From Bimastos eiseni (Eukaryota > Annelida > Clitellata > Crassiclitellata > Lumbricidae): 64,000 nt of DNA. Under the pieces are notes generated by a model. The model had not been told where the DNA came from. It searched no databases and saw only the letters and a list, made by a program, of their open reading frames with translations. Location of the stretch: assembly GCA_959347315.1 (NCBI GenBank), contig OY365818.1:770228-834227 (forward strand). The letters run 5' to 3'. Below are positions 37,039-49,352 of the stretch, one piece after another. Within the stretch, counting starts at the first letter, position 1, and the number at the start of each line of letters is the position of its first letter. The position numbers were made by a program, and so were the translations under genes.

Positions 37039-37400
37039 ACAGCTGCCAAGTGAGCATCTAAAGAAGAGGATACATCAGCGGATGAGCCACTAGTGACCAC
37101 TGACCACTGTCCACTACTAGAAGTGGACTACGACTGGCTCTGCTGTTGGTCAGTCGCATGAATTTTTAATGCCATAAGCTAAGTCGGCCTCAGTTCGCGC
37201 GTCCCCGATTTCGACGAATATTGGACTCGATGTCCTTGCCTCTCCCACCCAATGTCCTGCTCTCGGTCTCTGTCTCTCTGTCTCTTTATATCTCTACCTG
37301 TCTATTTCTCTGTCTGTCTGCGTGTCTCTATTTTTGTCTCCCAAATGTCCATTTGTTTCATCGCCTTCGTTCCTCTTTACGCCTTTTTCTCTGTCTGCTC

Positions 37401-37402
<2 letters not shown>

Positions 37403-37466
<64 letters not shown>
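37403..37466. repeat. CT microsatellite within a CT-rich region
   Basis: About 31 CT units. The wider 37240-37790 region is TCTC/TGTC-rich and gives spurious Leu/Ser open frames on the + strand. Confidence 0.95.
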
Positions 37467-37469
<3 letters not shown>

Positions 37470-38454
37470 CCCACGTCTTTGCCTAAGTGGGTGTTTTTGT
37501 CTCACCTCCTACCTGCCTCTCTCCTTCTCTCTCCCATCCCATTTCCCTCTGTCTATGTCTCCCTATGCGTCACTGTATCTTCTCCTTCCTGCCTCTCTCC
37601 TTCTGTCTCCCGCTGCCTCTTGCTCCATATGTCTCTCTGTACCTCTCTGTAACCTCATCTGTCTTCCTCTCTCATTTTGCCTCCTGTTGCTTATCTCTCT
37701 TCCTCTCTGTCTCCATATTTGTCTTTGGCCCCTCTTATGTCTGTCTCTCTCCGTCTTTCTCCTACTGCCTGTCTTTTTCAGTATGTCTGGCGTTCCTCTT
37801 TCGTCTTCTCATACGGCTGATGATGCTCTAGTCCACCGCATCTGGCACTGGCACTGGTTGCTGCCGCAGACGACGATGCTGGCTAGACGTACGCTGCTGC
37901 TGCCTCTGTTGGCTGCTGCGTCTGGGATGGCGGTGCTACTGACCGACTCACTTACTCACTCACCGAATACATTTGCATATCTAATCTCACGATGACAGAT
38001 TCGGTCTTTAAATTATGCAAATATATGCATAAATTGATGAATTAAAAAAGGAATTTTATTTATGCATATAATTCATCTAATGTGATTGTTACAAACACAT
38101 TATATTGCGCCTTTATGGCTTCTCCTTCCAAATGTGAGGTTGCAACAACTGTCTAACTCATATGGAACCTAAATTTGATCCAGACCGTTTGCAGTCAGAT
38201 TGATCTGAGAGTTCTTAGTACACAGTGTGGCCTAGATAAGAATCTTAATATCTTAGCGAGTTTCGAAGCGAGGCACTTGCAAATCTCCACAAATCCTTTC
38301 TCATCGGGAAGCCAGTTCAGCGTTTCTCGATTATTTTGAGACAAAATACACGTATGCATATTTATACACACTATGCAGAATTATGCAGATTTCTTTATTT
38401 TTATGCAAATTTATGAACATGTATATTGTTTATGCAGATTTATGTTTGAATTGG

Positions 38455-38458
<4 letters not shown>

Positions 38459-38499
<41 letters not shown>
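38459..38499. repeat. TA microsatellite
   Basis: About 20 TA units. Confidence 0.95.
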
Positions 38500-38502
<3 letters not shown>

Positions 38503-38779
38503 GCTGAAACCACAATTTTTTCAATGTTGGTTGAGTGGTGTTATTTTTCTTCGTAAGATGCCTTTCTCCCTCTTAACAGGTGCCTGCATCAGCTGCTGCT
38601 GCTGCTGCGTTTGGTCCGTTGATGGTGGTTACTGGTGATGTAGTGATGGTGATTGCAATTGGCGCCTACGTTGGGTGTTTCGTCCGAAATTAAAATCTGC
38701 ACGTGGAAGCCAGTGCAACGCCACTACGACGAACACGAATGGCTCTGTTCACTCTTGTCTGGATATATGTGTATGTCCA

Positions 38780-38838
38780 TCTGTCTGTCTATCTGTCTGC
38801 CTCTGTCTGTGTGTGTCTGTCTGTCTGTCTGTCTGTCT
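38780..38838. repeat. TCTG tetranucleotide tract
   Basis: GTCT runs, uninterrupted at 38814-38838. Confidence 0.85.
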
Positions 38839-38956
38839 GCATGTGAGAAGTTACTTGCTTGGCTGATTCTCTCTTTGTAAGCTTTTCAATGCCTACAATT
38901 ACTTTTTTTGAATCAATGTGATAAACTGACTTTGTATACATGAGGGCAAAAAATAT

Positions 38957-38979
38957 TAATAATAATAATAATAATAATG

Positions 38980-39055
<76 letters not shown>

Positions 39056-39098
39056 TAATAATAATAATAATAATAATAATGATAATAGTAATAGCAAT
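38957..39098. repeat. AAT trinucleotide array with GAT interruptions
   Basis: About 47 triplets, with GAT interruptions at fairly even intervals. Confidence 0.95.
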
Positions 39099-39109
39099 AA
39101 TAAGAATAC

Positions 39110-40080
39110 GGTTGCCTTAAGAGGTACATTCGCCCTACCAGTGGCTACCACACGCTGTCGAGTGAGTTGCCGTTCCAGAAAATCATCCCATCTCCGGATA
39201 TTATTTAGAATGCCTGAGGGATTATTAGTACCTCGGGCAAAAACTAATAATAAGGTCAAATGAAGCAAAGCCTAATGCTCATTCAAATTTCTTGCGCTTT
39301 GGCGATGCCTAGTCTCCGGAGAAGTGACTGACTGCTCTGGGGCTATATCTCAGACTACGTATATTATTACATCATCAATTATCATATTTCATTAATTTAT
39401 ATTATATTAATATGTATATATTAATATGTATTGCAGGTCATTTTATCCTGAAATCATTTTCACGAGTATCGAACGGTCCAAGTCTCAGAAGCGCATAAGT
39501 CTTGTAGCGCTTTTTGTAGCGCTCGTTTAAGTCTGCTTCTGAAAAGGCACGAATATTTACAGATTGACGCCAAAGAATTCTACCGATGCCAATCAAAGAC
39601 AATGCGTCTTAAAGACGTTACGGTTCCACATGAACGCATTCGAAGAGTCTGATTCGCTCGAGTTGATATACCTATTCACTCAAGCGTTACACCGGTCGCT
39701 ACGTTGCAGAGCGAAGGTTCGTTTGACATCTGACATTAGTTTGGCTATCCAAACGGGATCATGGTATAATTATTCCACTGCGCCGAGTATTCCTCAATCC
39801 GTGGTGATACAGTACATCGCTTCATCTCTTTCCGCATTTGCTTGACAAGTATGGGAATGATTCCATAGCATTGTCGACAACGATATCTCTCTCTTTCAGT
39901 CAATTTTTAATCGTAATATCTTCCGAAAATCGTCGAAGCTTTGCCGAAAACGGCAAGATCTTTCCTCCCAAATGACGGCTTTCGTTTGGGGATTTGCATT
40001 AATAGGCACGACAGACAATGAATGCTCCAGTCATAGCCACTGCTTCTCAAAACTCGGGCGAGGCAGTGTTGGATCACCAA
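39110..40080. other. Non-coding stretch 3' of POU4
   Basis: Probably includes POU4 3' UTR or downstream flank. No element boundary or clear polyadenylation signal was found close to the stop codon. A minus-strand AATAAA occurs near 38055. Confidence 0.4.
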
Positions 40081-40083
40081 AAC

Positions 40084-40150
40084 GACCTCTGACCTTCGAC
40101 TGACCTTCGACTAAAATCCGATTGACCTCCGACTGACCTTCGATTGACCT
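40084..40150. repeat. 11-bp tandem array of AGGTCA half-sites in POU4 3' UTR
   Basis: Six units with an exact 11-bp period. TGACCT is intact at 40090, 40101, 40123, 40134 and 40145, and the unit at 40112 is degenerate (TAAAAT). In the sense of the POU4 mRNA the unit is AGGTCARTCGR, starting six bases after the stop codon. Neighbouring intact units form direct repeats with a 5-bp spacer. Confidence 0.9.
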
Positions 40151-40155
40151 CTGGA

Positions 40156-41145
40156 TCAGTGCGGTCCTTTCATCGTTGAGGCCGAGAATTTCATCCGCTT
40201 CTGTTTCTGTCTCTGGTTACAGAACCAAACTCTTACAACGTTCTTCTTCAGATCGAGTTTATCGGCGATTTGAGCGATCTTCTCACCTGACGGTCTCGGC
40301 TGAATGGCGAAGTAAGCCTCGAGGGATCTCTTCTCCGGTCCAGCGATCGACGTCCTCTTCCGCTTTTTATCGCTGGCACCATTCATAAGTTCTTCCCTCA
40401 TCTTTGTTTCGTGAGCGGCTCTTTCAGCCTCTGCCAACCAAGCGGACAACACTGGTTTTAACGCGACCATGTTGTTATGACTTAGCGTCAAGGACTCGAA
40501 TCGGCAGATCGTGCTTTGACTGAGGGACCCTACGCCAGGGAGTTTCAGCTTTCCCAAGGCGGCTCCCACGTCCGCTTGGGTCGCTCCTAGCTTGATTCTC
40601 CGCTGCTTAAAGTGTTCGGCAAACGCCTCGAGTTCGCGGGGGTCGCAGTCCATCTCGCTGCAGTGGACGCCGTGAGGGGCGACCGCTCCCAACGCCCCGC
40701 CGACCACGACACCCTGGTGATGGTGATGGTGGTGGTGATGGTGTTGAACGTGGTTGAGCATTCCGTGCCCCATGGGGTTATTCGTACCACCCGGTATACC
40801 CCCAACCCCACTGCCGAGGTTGGTGTACACGGTCCCTGTGGCGTACATCTGTGGGGCGTGAACCGACATGCAGCTGGGGGGTGGGTGATCGGGGGAGGAG
40901 AGACCCCCAGTCATGATGGGGTTGAGCATCGAGTCTGCTCCCCCGGGGAAGCCGTGAAGGTGGGACCGCGACGATAGGAGGTGCTGGGCACCGTTGGAGC
41001 CGGGCACCAGCGGATCTCCACTGCCAGACCCGTAGAGGGAGTCGTGCTTCATTAGGAGGGGAGGAGAGGCCTTGGAGATGTCGGCACCTGATAGGGTCTC
41101 CGCTCGGGATAGGAATCCGTCGTCCAAACCACCGAAGAGATTACT
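40156..41145 (-). CDS. POU4: POU class 4 (Brn-3) transcription factor, terminal coding exon
   Basis: This exon encodes 329 residues ending in TGA (40156-40158). POU4 proteins are nuclear regulators of sensory-neuron and other neural cell identity that bind octamer-like sites through a POU-specific domain and a POU homeodomain. The exon opens SNLFGGLDDGFLSRAE, which matches the conserved POU4 segment SNLFASLDE…LARAE of vertebrates and the equivalent in fly acj6. A run of nine His lies near residue 135. The POU-specific domain is ~166-242 (RELEAFAEHFKQRRIKLG…SQSTICRFESLTLSHNNM), then a KKRKRTSI linker, then the homeodomain ~261-320 with recognition-helix motif VWFCNQRQKQKR. There is no ATG at the 5' end. 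The exon is preceded by a TAG acceptor at 41146-41150 in phase 0, the same place as the conserved POU4 intron 1. Exon 1 was not securely found. The spacer between the conserved start and the POU domain is short compared with vertebrate POU4F1. Confidence 0.97.
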   Translation of the reverse strand, partial: SNLFGGLDDGFLSRAETLSGADISKASPPLLMKHDSLYGSGSGDPLVPGSNGAQHLLSSRSHLHGFPGGADSMLNPIMTGGLSSPDHPPPSCMSVHAPQMYATGTVYTNLGSGVGGIPGGTNNPMGHGMLNHVQHHHHHHHHHQGVVVGGALGAVAPHGVHCSEMDCDPRELEAFAEHFKQRRIKLGATQADVGAALGKLKLPGVGSLSQSTICRFESLTLSHNNMVALKPVLSAWLAEAERAAHETKMREELMNGASDKKRKRTSIAGPEKRSLEAYFAIQPRPSGEKIAQIADKLDLKKNVVRVWFCNQRQKQKRMKFSASTMKGPH

Positions 41146-41165
41146 CTACAACAAGACATAGCGTT
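41146..41165 (-). other. POU4: Splice acceptor of POU4 terminal exon
   Basis: Minus-strand sequence tatgtcttgttgtag sits directly before AGTAATCTC (Ser-Asn-Leu). The pyrimidine content is moderate. The phase-0 position agrees with the POU4 intron known from vertebrates, which supports the call. Confidence 0.8.
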
Positions 41166-41169
41166 ACAG

Positions 41170-44100
41170 CAGTCAATGCATAATTAGCAATGCAATATGC
41201 TGTTGTCAATAAACAATGCAACACACACACGGTATTCACACAACATGCGACATCATTTGTTGCAACATTATCGAAGCAACGGACACAAGAACGCATTTAT
41301 ACCGTGCTATTTGCGGCTTCAATGACCAACAGCGTGTTACAGTGATTCAATTCAATCACGCGCCTCTAAGACATGCGCTGAGCACCCAAATCTTTTGAAT
41401 AACTGATCTGCAATTTCCGTGTCGCAGCGCATTGCACCAAATAACTTTACGAGAGTTTGATCTTAGGTTTTGGTAGATTCAAAGTTTCCCTCAATTTTAC
41501 TTGAAGTGGATTGAAACTTGGAATCAGTTTACTTTATGTAGATCTCAACTTTAAATCGATTTTACTTTTAGCGGATTACGACAAAGCCTAATTTAATGAA
41601 TTATTGTGCTTTTAGTGGATTAAGACTAAGCCTAATTAAATGAATTAATTTACTTTTAGTGGATTAAAACTAAGCCTAATTAAATTAATTATTTTAATTT
41701 TGGTGGGTTTAGACTTTATTCAATTTTCTTTAAGTAGAGGCCTAAATCTACACTTTGAATAATGTTATTTTAATATAGATTTGTTCTCAAGTCATTGTTC
41801 TTTAAGTAGTTTTAAACTTTGAATCAATTGTACTCTAAGTTGATTAATCTGAATATTTTTCAATTCATTTTTCTGGAAGTATTTCTGTTTGTTAACATGC
41901 TTTTACTTGAGCAGAGGATATATTTTTTTATCACCCTTGTTGAGTCGAAATATTACATTTAATTTTAGACGCAATGTTTGAAACAACCCCGTGACGTATT
42001 TGGCGATGTTCGTTCCGTAATTAAACCTAAAAAGGACTCAGCCTTGTTTTCAACTTCTTATGAACCGAGAATGCAACAAGAAGAGAAGGAGAAGTAATAA
42101 ATCGTTGTCCACTTCAAACAATCCGAGGAACGGCTTTTGTTCTCTTCTTTTATGACAGTTCTGTCTCAGATCTCAGACTCCGTACCAGCTCCGCAGGATG
42201 CGGCAGGAGCATCCAAAGGGTCGAGGAACATAAATTTTAATTAAATCTTGCGACGTCCATTTGTTGTGTATTGTAAATTGGGTCCCGGGTGAGATGAGAG
42301 GGGGGATTGAAACCAGTGGTGATGGTGGTGATAGCAGTGGTAGTCGTGGTGGTGTTGGTGTTGGTGGTGGTGGTGTTATGTGGAGTGCCGCTTTCCCTTG
42401 GCAATTTCCGAACATCTGCGTAATGGCGGCGTGCAACCAAACACCGCCCAGAGGGAGGCCGTGCGTTAGCCGGACGGGCCTCCGCTCAGAGGAGCGAGTG
42501 CGACAGCCGCCCTCCGGGTCTCAGCTCATAGCCATCACTCGAAAGATGACAGAGCATGCGCGCTGACCATGCCCCTCTCTCTCTCTCTCTCTCTCTGTGT
42601 GCCTGTCTCTCCCTCTCCCTCTCTCTGCCTGTCCGATTCAGTTGCTCGCAACGTACGTCGCTTGCGGATCGCATTTCCTTTTGTAGTCCGCAGATTAACT
42701 TGTTATTTGTCATCTGCGTTGGATGATCGATTGTCGTGTGTCGTTAATTGGGGGAATACTTCGACCTTTTCGTCCCCTTTCGTCCCCCGATGATGGACTA
42801 ATTATATAATAACTGGAAGGATCTGTGAGGGGAGTCGGGTGCCGTATGGACCAGAGGACAACCGAGGCTGAGGGAAAGGAATGGACGCAGAAAGGAAGTG
42901 GGAAGAGTTTAGGGATGGAATGGGAAAAGTTGTGAGAAGCACGTGCGTCGCATTTTATTAAGGACGCGAACGATTATACCCGATTATCGTAACTGTAATT
43001 TCAATCCTTATTGCAATTGTAATACTGATCGTAATCTATTCGTAATCTAAGCTAATCTTAGTTTTAATCGTAATTCTGATCCTAATCCTAATTGTAATCC
43101 TAATTGTAATCCTAATTGTAATCCTAATTGTAATCCTAATTGTAATTCTAATCGCATTTCAAATCGTAATTTTAATAGTAATTCTAATCATTATCTCTTA
43201 ATTGTAAAAGCGCCAAACGAAATTCTAGCGCAGTGTGCCAGCCTACTCGCTATAGACCTGCGTCAGGTCTGTGGGAATTTCATGAGAGCAGTCTAATGTA
43301 TGTCCAAGTTCGGTCTCCAAAGATTCCAGGTCAAGAGAAGAGACAGAGAGGCTGAAGAGCCAGAAGTCGCTTAGGTTGAGAAGAATTGGAAAAAGGAGGA
43401 TCAGGAAGTGAGGCTGGAATTCTCCTGAAAAGATGAGAGTTTAGATTAGTGTAGTTGGATTGCTAGTTACGTCTCTATGCATGCATGCACCCAGGTGAGA
43501 ACGCACATATAGGGATGTATCTGTTTATATTATTTATGTATTATGAATGTATGTAGGCATGTACGCATATGTATGTATATATATGTACGCATCTATGTCT
43601 GATTGTATATATATATTTATATATGAATTTATGTATATATATATATTACATGCAAAGGAAGAGTAGAGTAGTATGAAGCGATGAGTAAATAAAGTAATTA
43701 AGTTGAGCAGAAGCAAAGACAAAGAGACAAAGACAAAGAGAGACAGACACACAGACACAGACACAGACAGACACAGACAGACACAGACAGACACAGACAG
43801 ATAGATGGACAGTTAGTAAATAATTACGGAAGTGAAGAGACCGGTGCGTGGGAAACACCTGCTCTGGTGAAAACTCATTAAGACCGTCGTCGTATACGTG
43901 GGTAGAGAGCGATGTTGAAGGCTGAGGCACAGATGACCGTATTTCCCGTAGTGCCATCGCCCGGCCTCAGGATGGAAAGCTTCCTGGCACTGGAAGTGAT
44001 GGTGTTTGGAGTGGCGGTGTTATGAGCGGTGGTCGATGTAGGAGTGGTGGCGATATGTTTGGTGGTGGTAGAGGTGGTTTGATGATAGTAAGTAAGGAAG

Positions 44101-44245
44101 GTGGTATGAAGATAGTGATGAGATGATTTCATGGTAAAGTCATTGGTGGAATGGTGGTAAAGGAGATTGTGGTGGTAGTTGTTCTGATATTACAGCTCTT
44201 ATGCTCATGGCAGAGATCTGGTGAAATGCTATAGTACAGAAACAC
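41170..44245. other. Likely POU4 intron or 5' flank
   Basis: AT-rich to 42170, then a GC-richer patch (42260-42560) with GGTGGT triplets. A CT run lies at 42570-42598, an AATCCTAATTGT 12-bp repeat at 43080-43145, and a GACA run at 43733-43800. I searched by eye for the POU-IV box (RRVCLPTP-like) on the minus strand and did not find it. Confidence 0.4.
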
Positions 44246-44249
44246 ATAA

Positions 44250-44430
44250 TGACAGACAGACATCCAGACAGACATCCAGACAGACATCCAGACAGACATC
44301 CAGACAGACATCCAGACAGACATCCAGACAGACATCCAGACAGACATCCAGACAGACATACATACATACATACATACATACATACATACATACATACATA
44401 CATACATAAATACATACATACATACATGCC
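44250..44430. repeat. 12-bp AGACAGACATCC array passing into CATA array
   Basis: Nine perfect 12-bp units to about 44355, then about 17 CATA units to 44427. The junction is seamless (GACAGACATACATA). Confidence 0.97.
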
Positions 44431-44509
44431 TACATATATACAGAGGTAAACATACACAGAGAGATTTTTGAATAATTTACTCAAGATGCACTTCTTCTGA
44501 AACCTTCTG

Positions 44510-44510
<1 letters not shown>

Positions 44511-44556
<46 letters not shown>

Positions 44557-44559
44557 GGA
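44511..44559. repeat. GTCT tetranucleotide array
   Basis: About 12 uninterrupted GTCT units. Confidence 0.95.
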
Positions 44560-44579
44560 TGTCTGCCTGTTAGAAGACA

Positions 44580-47500
44580 ACAGAGTGTTTCATAAAATCT
44601 GTTCTCCATGCACACATCGCCTCGTTCCAAATGCACTCAAGATCAACGTGGGGGGTTATCCAAATCACCCTAGCTATAGTGATCATTCTTCCCAAAACGG
44701 TCTAAGTGCTTGTACTGATGTTTCAACCACCAATGTCGACTGCCAGATATTTACAATAATCGTCGGCTCACATTTCACCGGAATCGAGCAACGACGGACT
44801 CACACAAGTGGCAGAAATTCTCCAAATCGAGAGATTTTCTGGAGATTTATTTATCTCTCCACCGCTCAACGCTGTTCTCCTGTCACCCATAATGTGTTTC
44901 GGACGCTTTGATAGCGTCGAAGACTAATTGAAATATTGCGACGCAAATTGCTGTTGGACGCTTGCAACGGATGGTCGAGACTGGGGCTGGCTGGGCTAAG
45001 CGGAGGCAAGGACGCTTGGCCACCGCTGGACCACCGCTGGCTGCCGGCGTTGGAGGCGGTGGATGCGCTAGGACCGGATCCGTAATTGATTCGGACACGG
45101 TGGCGTTTGTTAGGTGGAATGATTGAAAACGGGGGAAAATAATAATTGCTGCGTTGACGAAGATACAGTGAAATGACGATCGTTGAAGTGGAGATATTAT
45201 GAAGAAACATGATAATGACGATAAAGGGGGCAACGATTAGGCGCATAGAACATATGAGAGATGATTGCGCTCCTTTAGTTCCATTGTTGTAGTATTGCTA
45301 TTGTTGTATTTCTATTGTCGTTTCGTTGCTGCTAGCGCTCGTGAATAAACTCAGCGCTCGTGAATAAGCTGAGCTAAGCTTTCAAGTGGCGCTTTAGATA
45401 TTTGGAGACTACGATTACGATCTCGTTTCACGCTGCCACTTATTCTCCGCCTCACACTTTCTCTTTCTGTTCCTCCTCCTCCTCCTTCTCCTCCTCCTCT
45501 TAACACTTCCACATTTTCTCCTCCTCCTATTTCTCCGCCACCTTCTTTTCCTCTTCCTCACGCTTTCCTTTTTCCTGCATCCTCTCTTCCCTCCATTCCT
45601 CCTCTCCTCCTTCTCACACCCGTCTTTCTCCTTCTTTCCCTACTCACCCTCTCCAGCGCAAAGCTTAAGGGAACAATCTTTTCTCCTTGATTATCGTCAA
45701 ATTGCATCGGGACGGAGACGGAGGTCTAGCGAGTCCCCAAGCGCCAACGCGCGCCTTCCGATCGAGACGGGCAGACCAGGACGCCTCGCCGCCCTCGTCC
45801 GGCTTGCCTGCCTGCCTCGACCGGCTGGCGGTCGGGCGGGTGCGTCGGTCCTTCGCCTGCACTAATGGTCGATTCGAGGTCATTTAGGATATTAATCCAA
45901 CACGTGAACTAGTGTGACCATAATGCTGAACAACGTAGGGATGCTTTAGCTGCTGCTGTTGGCGGATGAGGCAGGCGTTGGCCATCTGTCATCCCGACGA
46001 GTAGTCACGTGATGGAGTTAAAGCAACAATATACGTCATAGGCGAAGCAGACGACATAATTATTGCAACGGACGAAATGATTCCACTTAACAGCGACATC
46101 TTTAGGATTAGATCCGAACTAAGAACTTTGTGTGTTGATCCATTCTCTTATGTTCATTTCCACCATTGGGTAGCCAGTCCTCTCCCCAACCGTCTCATCC
46201 TCATAACCTCCCAGTGTGCGGCCAGTGTACTCGGTATAACCAAGATGTAAAATGTAAATATTACATTGGGTTGCATGCAAGCATTTTTAGAGCGCCTCTA
46301 GTAGGGTGAACCGCTCAAAAGCGCTTCTAGTGCGCTATAGGCCTCGCGAGAAGAAGAACTAGGTTTTGAGAAAAGCGAAAGAGGATGAGAGACTGTCAGA
46401 TAGAATTTTAGAGTGAACAGAAGTAGAAAGTGTGTTCCAGAGAGAGGGACCAATTGAAACAAAAGGATCGAGACCGAACCAGAGCAGTTCCAGTAGGCCT
46501 ATGGGGAACCAAAAGGTAAATACAATACAATGCAATACAAACCAATAAGTGGGCAAAGGATGAGCCATCATCCTTGTAAATACATTTGTGCCCTCAATTG
46601 GATCTGAACCACCATCCAAGCGATTGATTATAAGCCACTGCACTCGCGCACATCCCCAGTGAGTGAGTGAGTGAGTGAGCGAGCGAGCGAGTGAGTGAGT
46701 AAGTTGATGGAGTGTGTTAGCCATCTCTATTCCAATGGATGAATCCATTAAAATGCATTTAACCAATTGTGGTAACACTCACATTGTGTAGTTGCATTTG
46801 AAACCTGTCGTTGCATTGAACAGAGTCTTGTATTCTGCCCTGAAAACAGACGAAAGAAAGATGATCATTGGATGTATGTGGAGAGCTTCAAATATCCATC
46901 TCATGAAGATGAGTTTATCATACTACGGTCATCATAATCATCGTCATCTTAATATCATAAGCAATCCTATCTACACATATCTCTAGAAAGATAGATGGAT
47001 GAATAATATACACAGACAGACAGACGGACAGACGCACAGACAGACAGGCAGACAGACAGTCAGGCAGGCAGACACACAAATAACTAAATTGATAGTTAGC
47101 CAGGTAGGAAGACCGATCGGCAGATTGGCATGCATACATACGGACATGTAAAGAGACGGACAGACAGCGATACATCTAGACATGCATCTTCCTCCTATAT
47201 AATATATCTTCGTGACTCGTCCTCCCATCTAGCGTCGTCGTCGTCGTTCGTAAATAGAAGTGACGCCAGAGGTCTGTCGTCACTTCCTGTCTTCTCTCCA
47301 CTTCCGCCCAATTCACCTGCGCTGCTTATGGCAAACAGCCACAATTACGGACCGAACAGAGCTACACAGACATACAGACGGACACAGTGATACCCACAGG
47401 AACAGAGGGACTACCTTTGCTTCTACTTCAGTTGAATGACCTTCCGTGTGTTGACCTGACTTAGGAATGACTTTGGAGCAACTTCGTGCGATGCTTTATA

Positions 47501-49080
47501 CATTTCAGACTATAGTGCTATAGAAATGGCTGATTGCAACTGCATTAAATCAGCTGGCTCTAGTCATAGTGATGGGAGTTTTTGCTAAGATATTTTTCAG
47601 ATGTTTTTGGATTTCCAGTTGAATAAGAGATTGCTTGAATTATTTTATTGAAACAATGACTCAGTGACCGAATGAGTTATTTTTCGAGTGAGTGATTGAG
47701 TGAATGAGCGAAGAAGTAAACGCGTGGCCATCGAGCGAATGAGTAAGTGGGCGATTGAGTGCATGAGCAAGTTATTGAGCGTACACTTAAGAAACGTTTA
47801 AGTAATTATGCGTTTCTGTCGCATACAGAGTATAATTATCGCACCTGACATGTAGTATGAGCGATTAAATTGTCAGAGGTTGGCGCTGGGGAGGGTTCAA
47901 TCCACAGTTCATTTTTTAACCCCGCCAGTTCTTTTAAAAATTTTTTTATTGGGGTCAGGCAAACCCCCAGATCAGCTTTCAGTGGCACTCACACTCACAG
48001 TCACCCTGTGCACCTTGGACCTTTCGATCATGGTAACAACTGCAAAATAGATTACAGAGGGTCAGAGGGGTTGTCCAGCGACTTCAAAAGAAAGATTCAT
48101 TTTCTCTTGCCATAGGTTGTTGGAGAGCTAGCAAGGGGGGTCGTTCGAGAAGTAGGACAGGAATGATAGGGGAAAGAATTCTTACAAGGGTGAGACTTTA
48201 AGTTGGTAGATTGAGGAGTAATCGCTTCAGAAGACTTTGGCAATGGTTTGTGAAGGAACATAAGAATCTAGTGGAATACAAATCCCTCGAGAGCGGCGTA
48301 TGCTTCGATTGGAGATCTTGAAATCCTCTTCTGAACATCGAGGCATACCCATTGCGTGGGAATTAAAACCCAGGGCTTTACACATGACCCTGACAAAATC
48401 CCATTACGCAGTCTGACAATTAAACCGTTTCAGAAGCTCGTTCGTTATTGAAAAACGCATTCAGTTCGCGACAAGAGCGCAAAAGCAGACGACTCTCTTT
48501 GCCACGCGCGAGATCTAAGCCTCTCTCTCATCCCAACTCATTGTATCGCTCGCCCTGTTGCCGCTCCGTCACGCGCCAGTTCGTCGGTCGGAGGTCCCAC
48601 GCGACCGCCGACGTCCGGGTCTCACCCCCTACCCTCATCGCTGAGGGAAGTCACGTGCAACGGACCGAAACCGACGGTCGACTTGAAAGCGATGCATTCT
48701 GGGATAATTGGGTGTCTATTAGGCGTGATCGCTCTGACAATGAGGTCCGCTGAGGGAAAGAGTCAGAAGTTGTGAGGGGAGAGTGGGGTGGGTATGGCGA
48801 GGGAGAAGGCAAACGGGCGAAGAGAGCGCCACCAGTTTCCGGTATCTATTATTTTTGAGGCGTTTCTTCTGCAGCCTTTGCGCAAATAAGCGTTTTCTAT
48901 TTAAACAGAACATTGAACGGTTCCTTTAAAAGGCGCTTCCCAAATCTTCAGATATATAGCTATATATACATTGCACATATATATCATATTCTAATTGTAA
49001 TTACGAAAATTTGTATAGCGTCGTCAGTAGCAAGCTAGTTCTAAGGTGCTTCACATGACAATTCGCTGGAGATTGGGTCA
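44580..49080. other. Non-coding stretch
   Basis: Holds the paired 18-bp GCGCTCGTGAATAARCT motifs (below), a TCC-rich tract (45465-45660), a GTGA run (46661-46701) and a GACA run (47010-47085). CpG-rich patches lie at 45690-45860 and 48450-48760. Open frames in the CpG patches have no recognised domain. Confidence 0.4.
45335..45371 (+). repeat. Two tandem copies of the GCGCTCGTGAATAARCT motif
   Basis: Copies at 45335-45352 and 45354-45371, 19 bases apart. They are the same motif as at 33647 and 34204. Confidence 0.85.
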
Positions 49081-49084
49081 TTCT

Positions 49085-49352
49085 AGGTGACACCGTACCC
49101 CATGAGTAATGGGAACGCAGAGCTGAGGACCCGAGTGCAAGACCCGTAGGCCTATCTCCCGTAACGTTGACTAGTCCCTCTTTCGCAAGGTGGCGGCCGC
49201 GGCGTTGGTAAAAGTGGAATGTATAGCGTAATGGACGCCCTGCGTGGCTGCCAACGGTTCGACTATAATTATAATAACTTGTCATCATTCGTCCATAACA
49301 TTTCTGTAATCATATCCTTCGGTTTGTCACTTTTCAATCAAACGAAATTATA
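49085..49352 (+). mobile_element. tRNA-derived SINE, family S1 copy 3
   Basis: It carries GTTGACTAGTCCCTCTTTCGC, AACTTGTCATCATTCGT, TGTAATCATA and a CAATCAAACGAAATTA tail, all in the same order as the other two copies. The head is more decayed. Confidence 0.75.

Noticed and set aside
38940..39263. Poly-Asn open frame
   Set aside because: Translation of an AAT microsatellite.
40176..40977. Open frames on the + strand opposite POU4
   Set aside because: They are shadows of the POU4 coding exon without domains.
41127..41127. Start of POU4 placed at 41127
   Set aside because: That codon is TTG (Leu) inside the conserved SNLFGGLDDGF segment. The exon continues to the TAG acceptor at 41146.
44221..44580. 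Regular 12-bp repeats that superficially resemble a CRISPR array
   Set aside because: There are no unique spacers between repeats, the unit is simple sequence, and the host is eukaryotic.
48448..48753. 101-codon + strand frame rich in Arg and Ser
   Set aside because: No recognisable domain. It lies in a CpG-rich patch where chance frames are expected.
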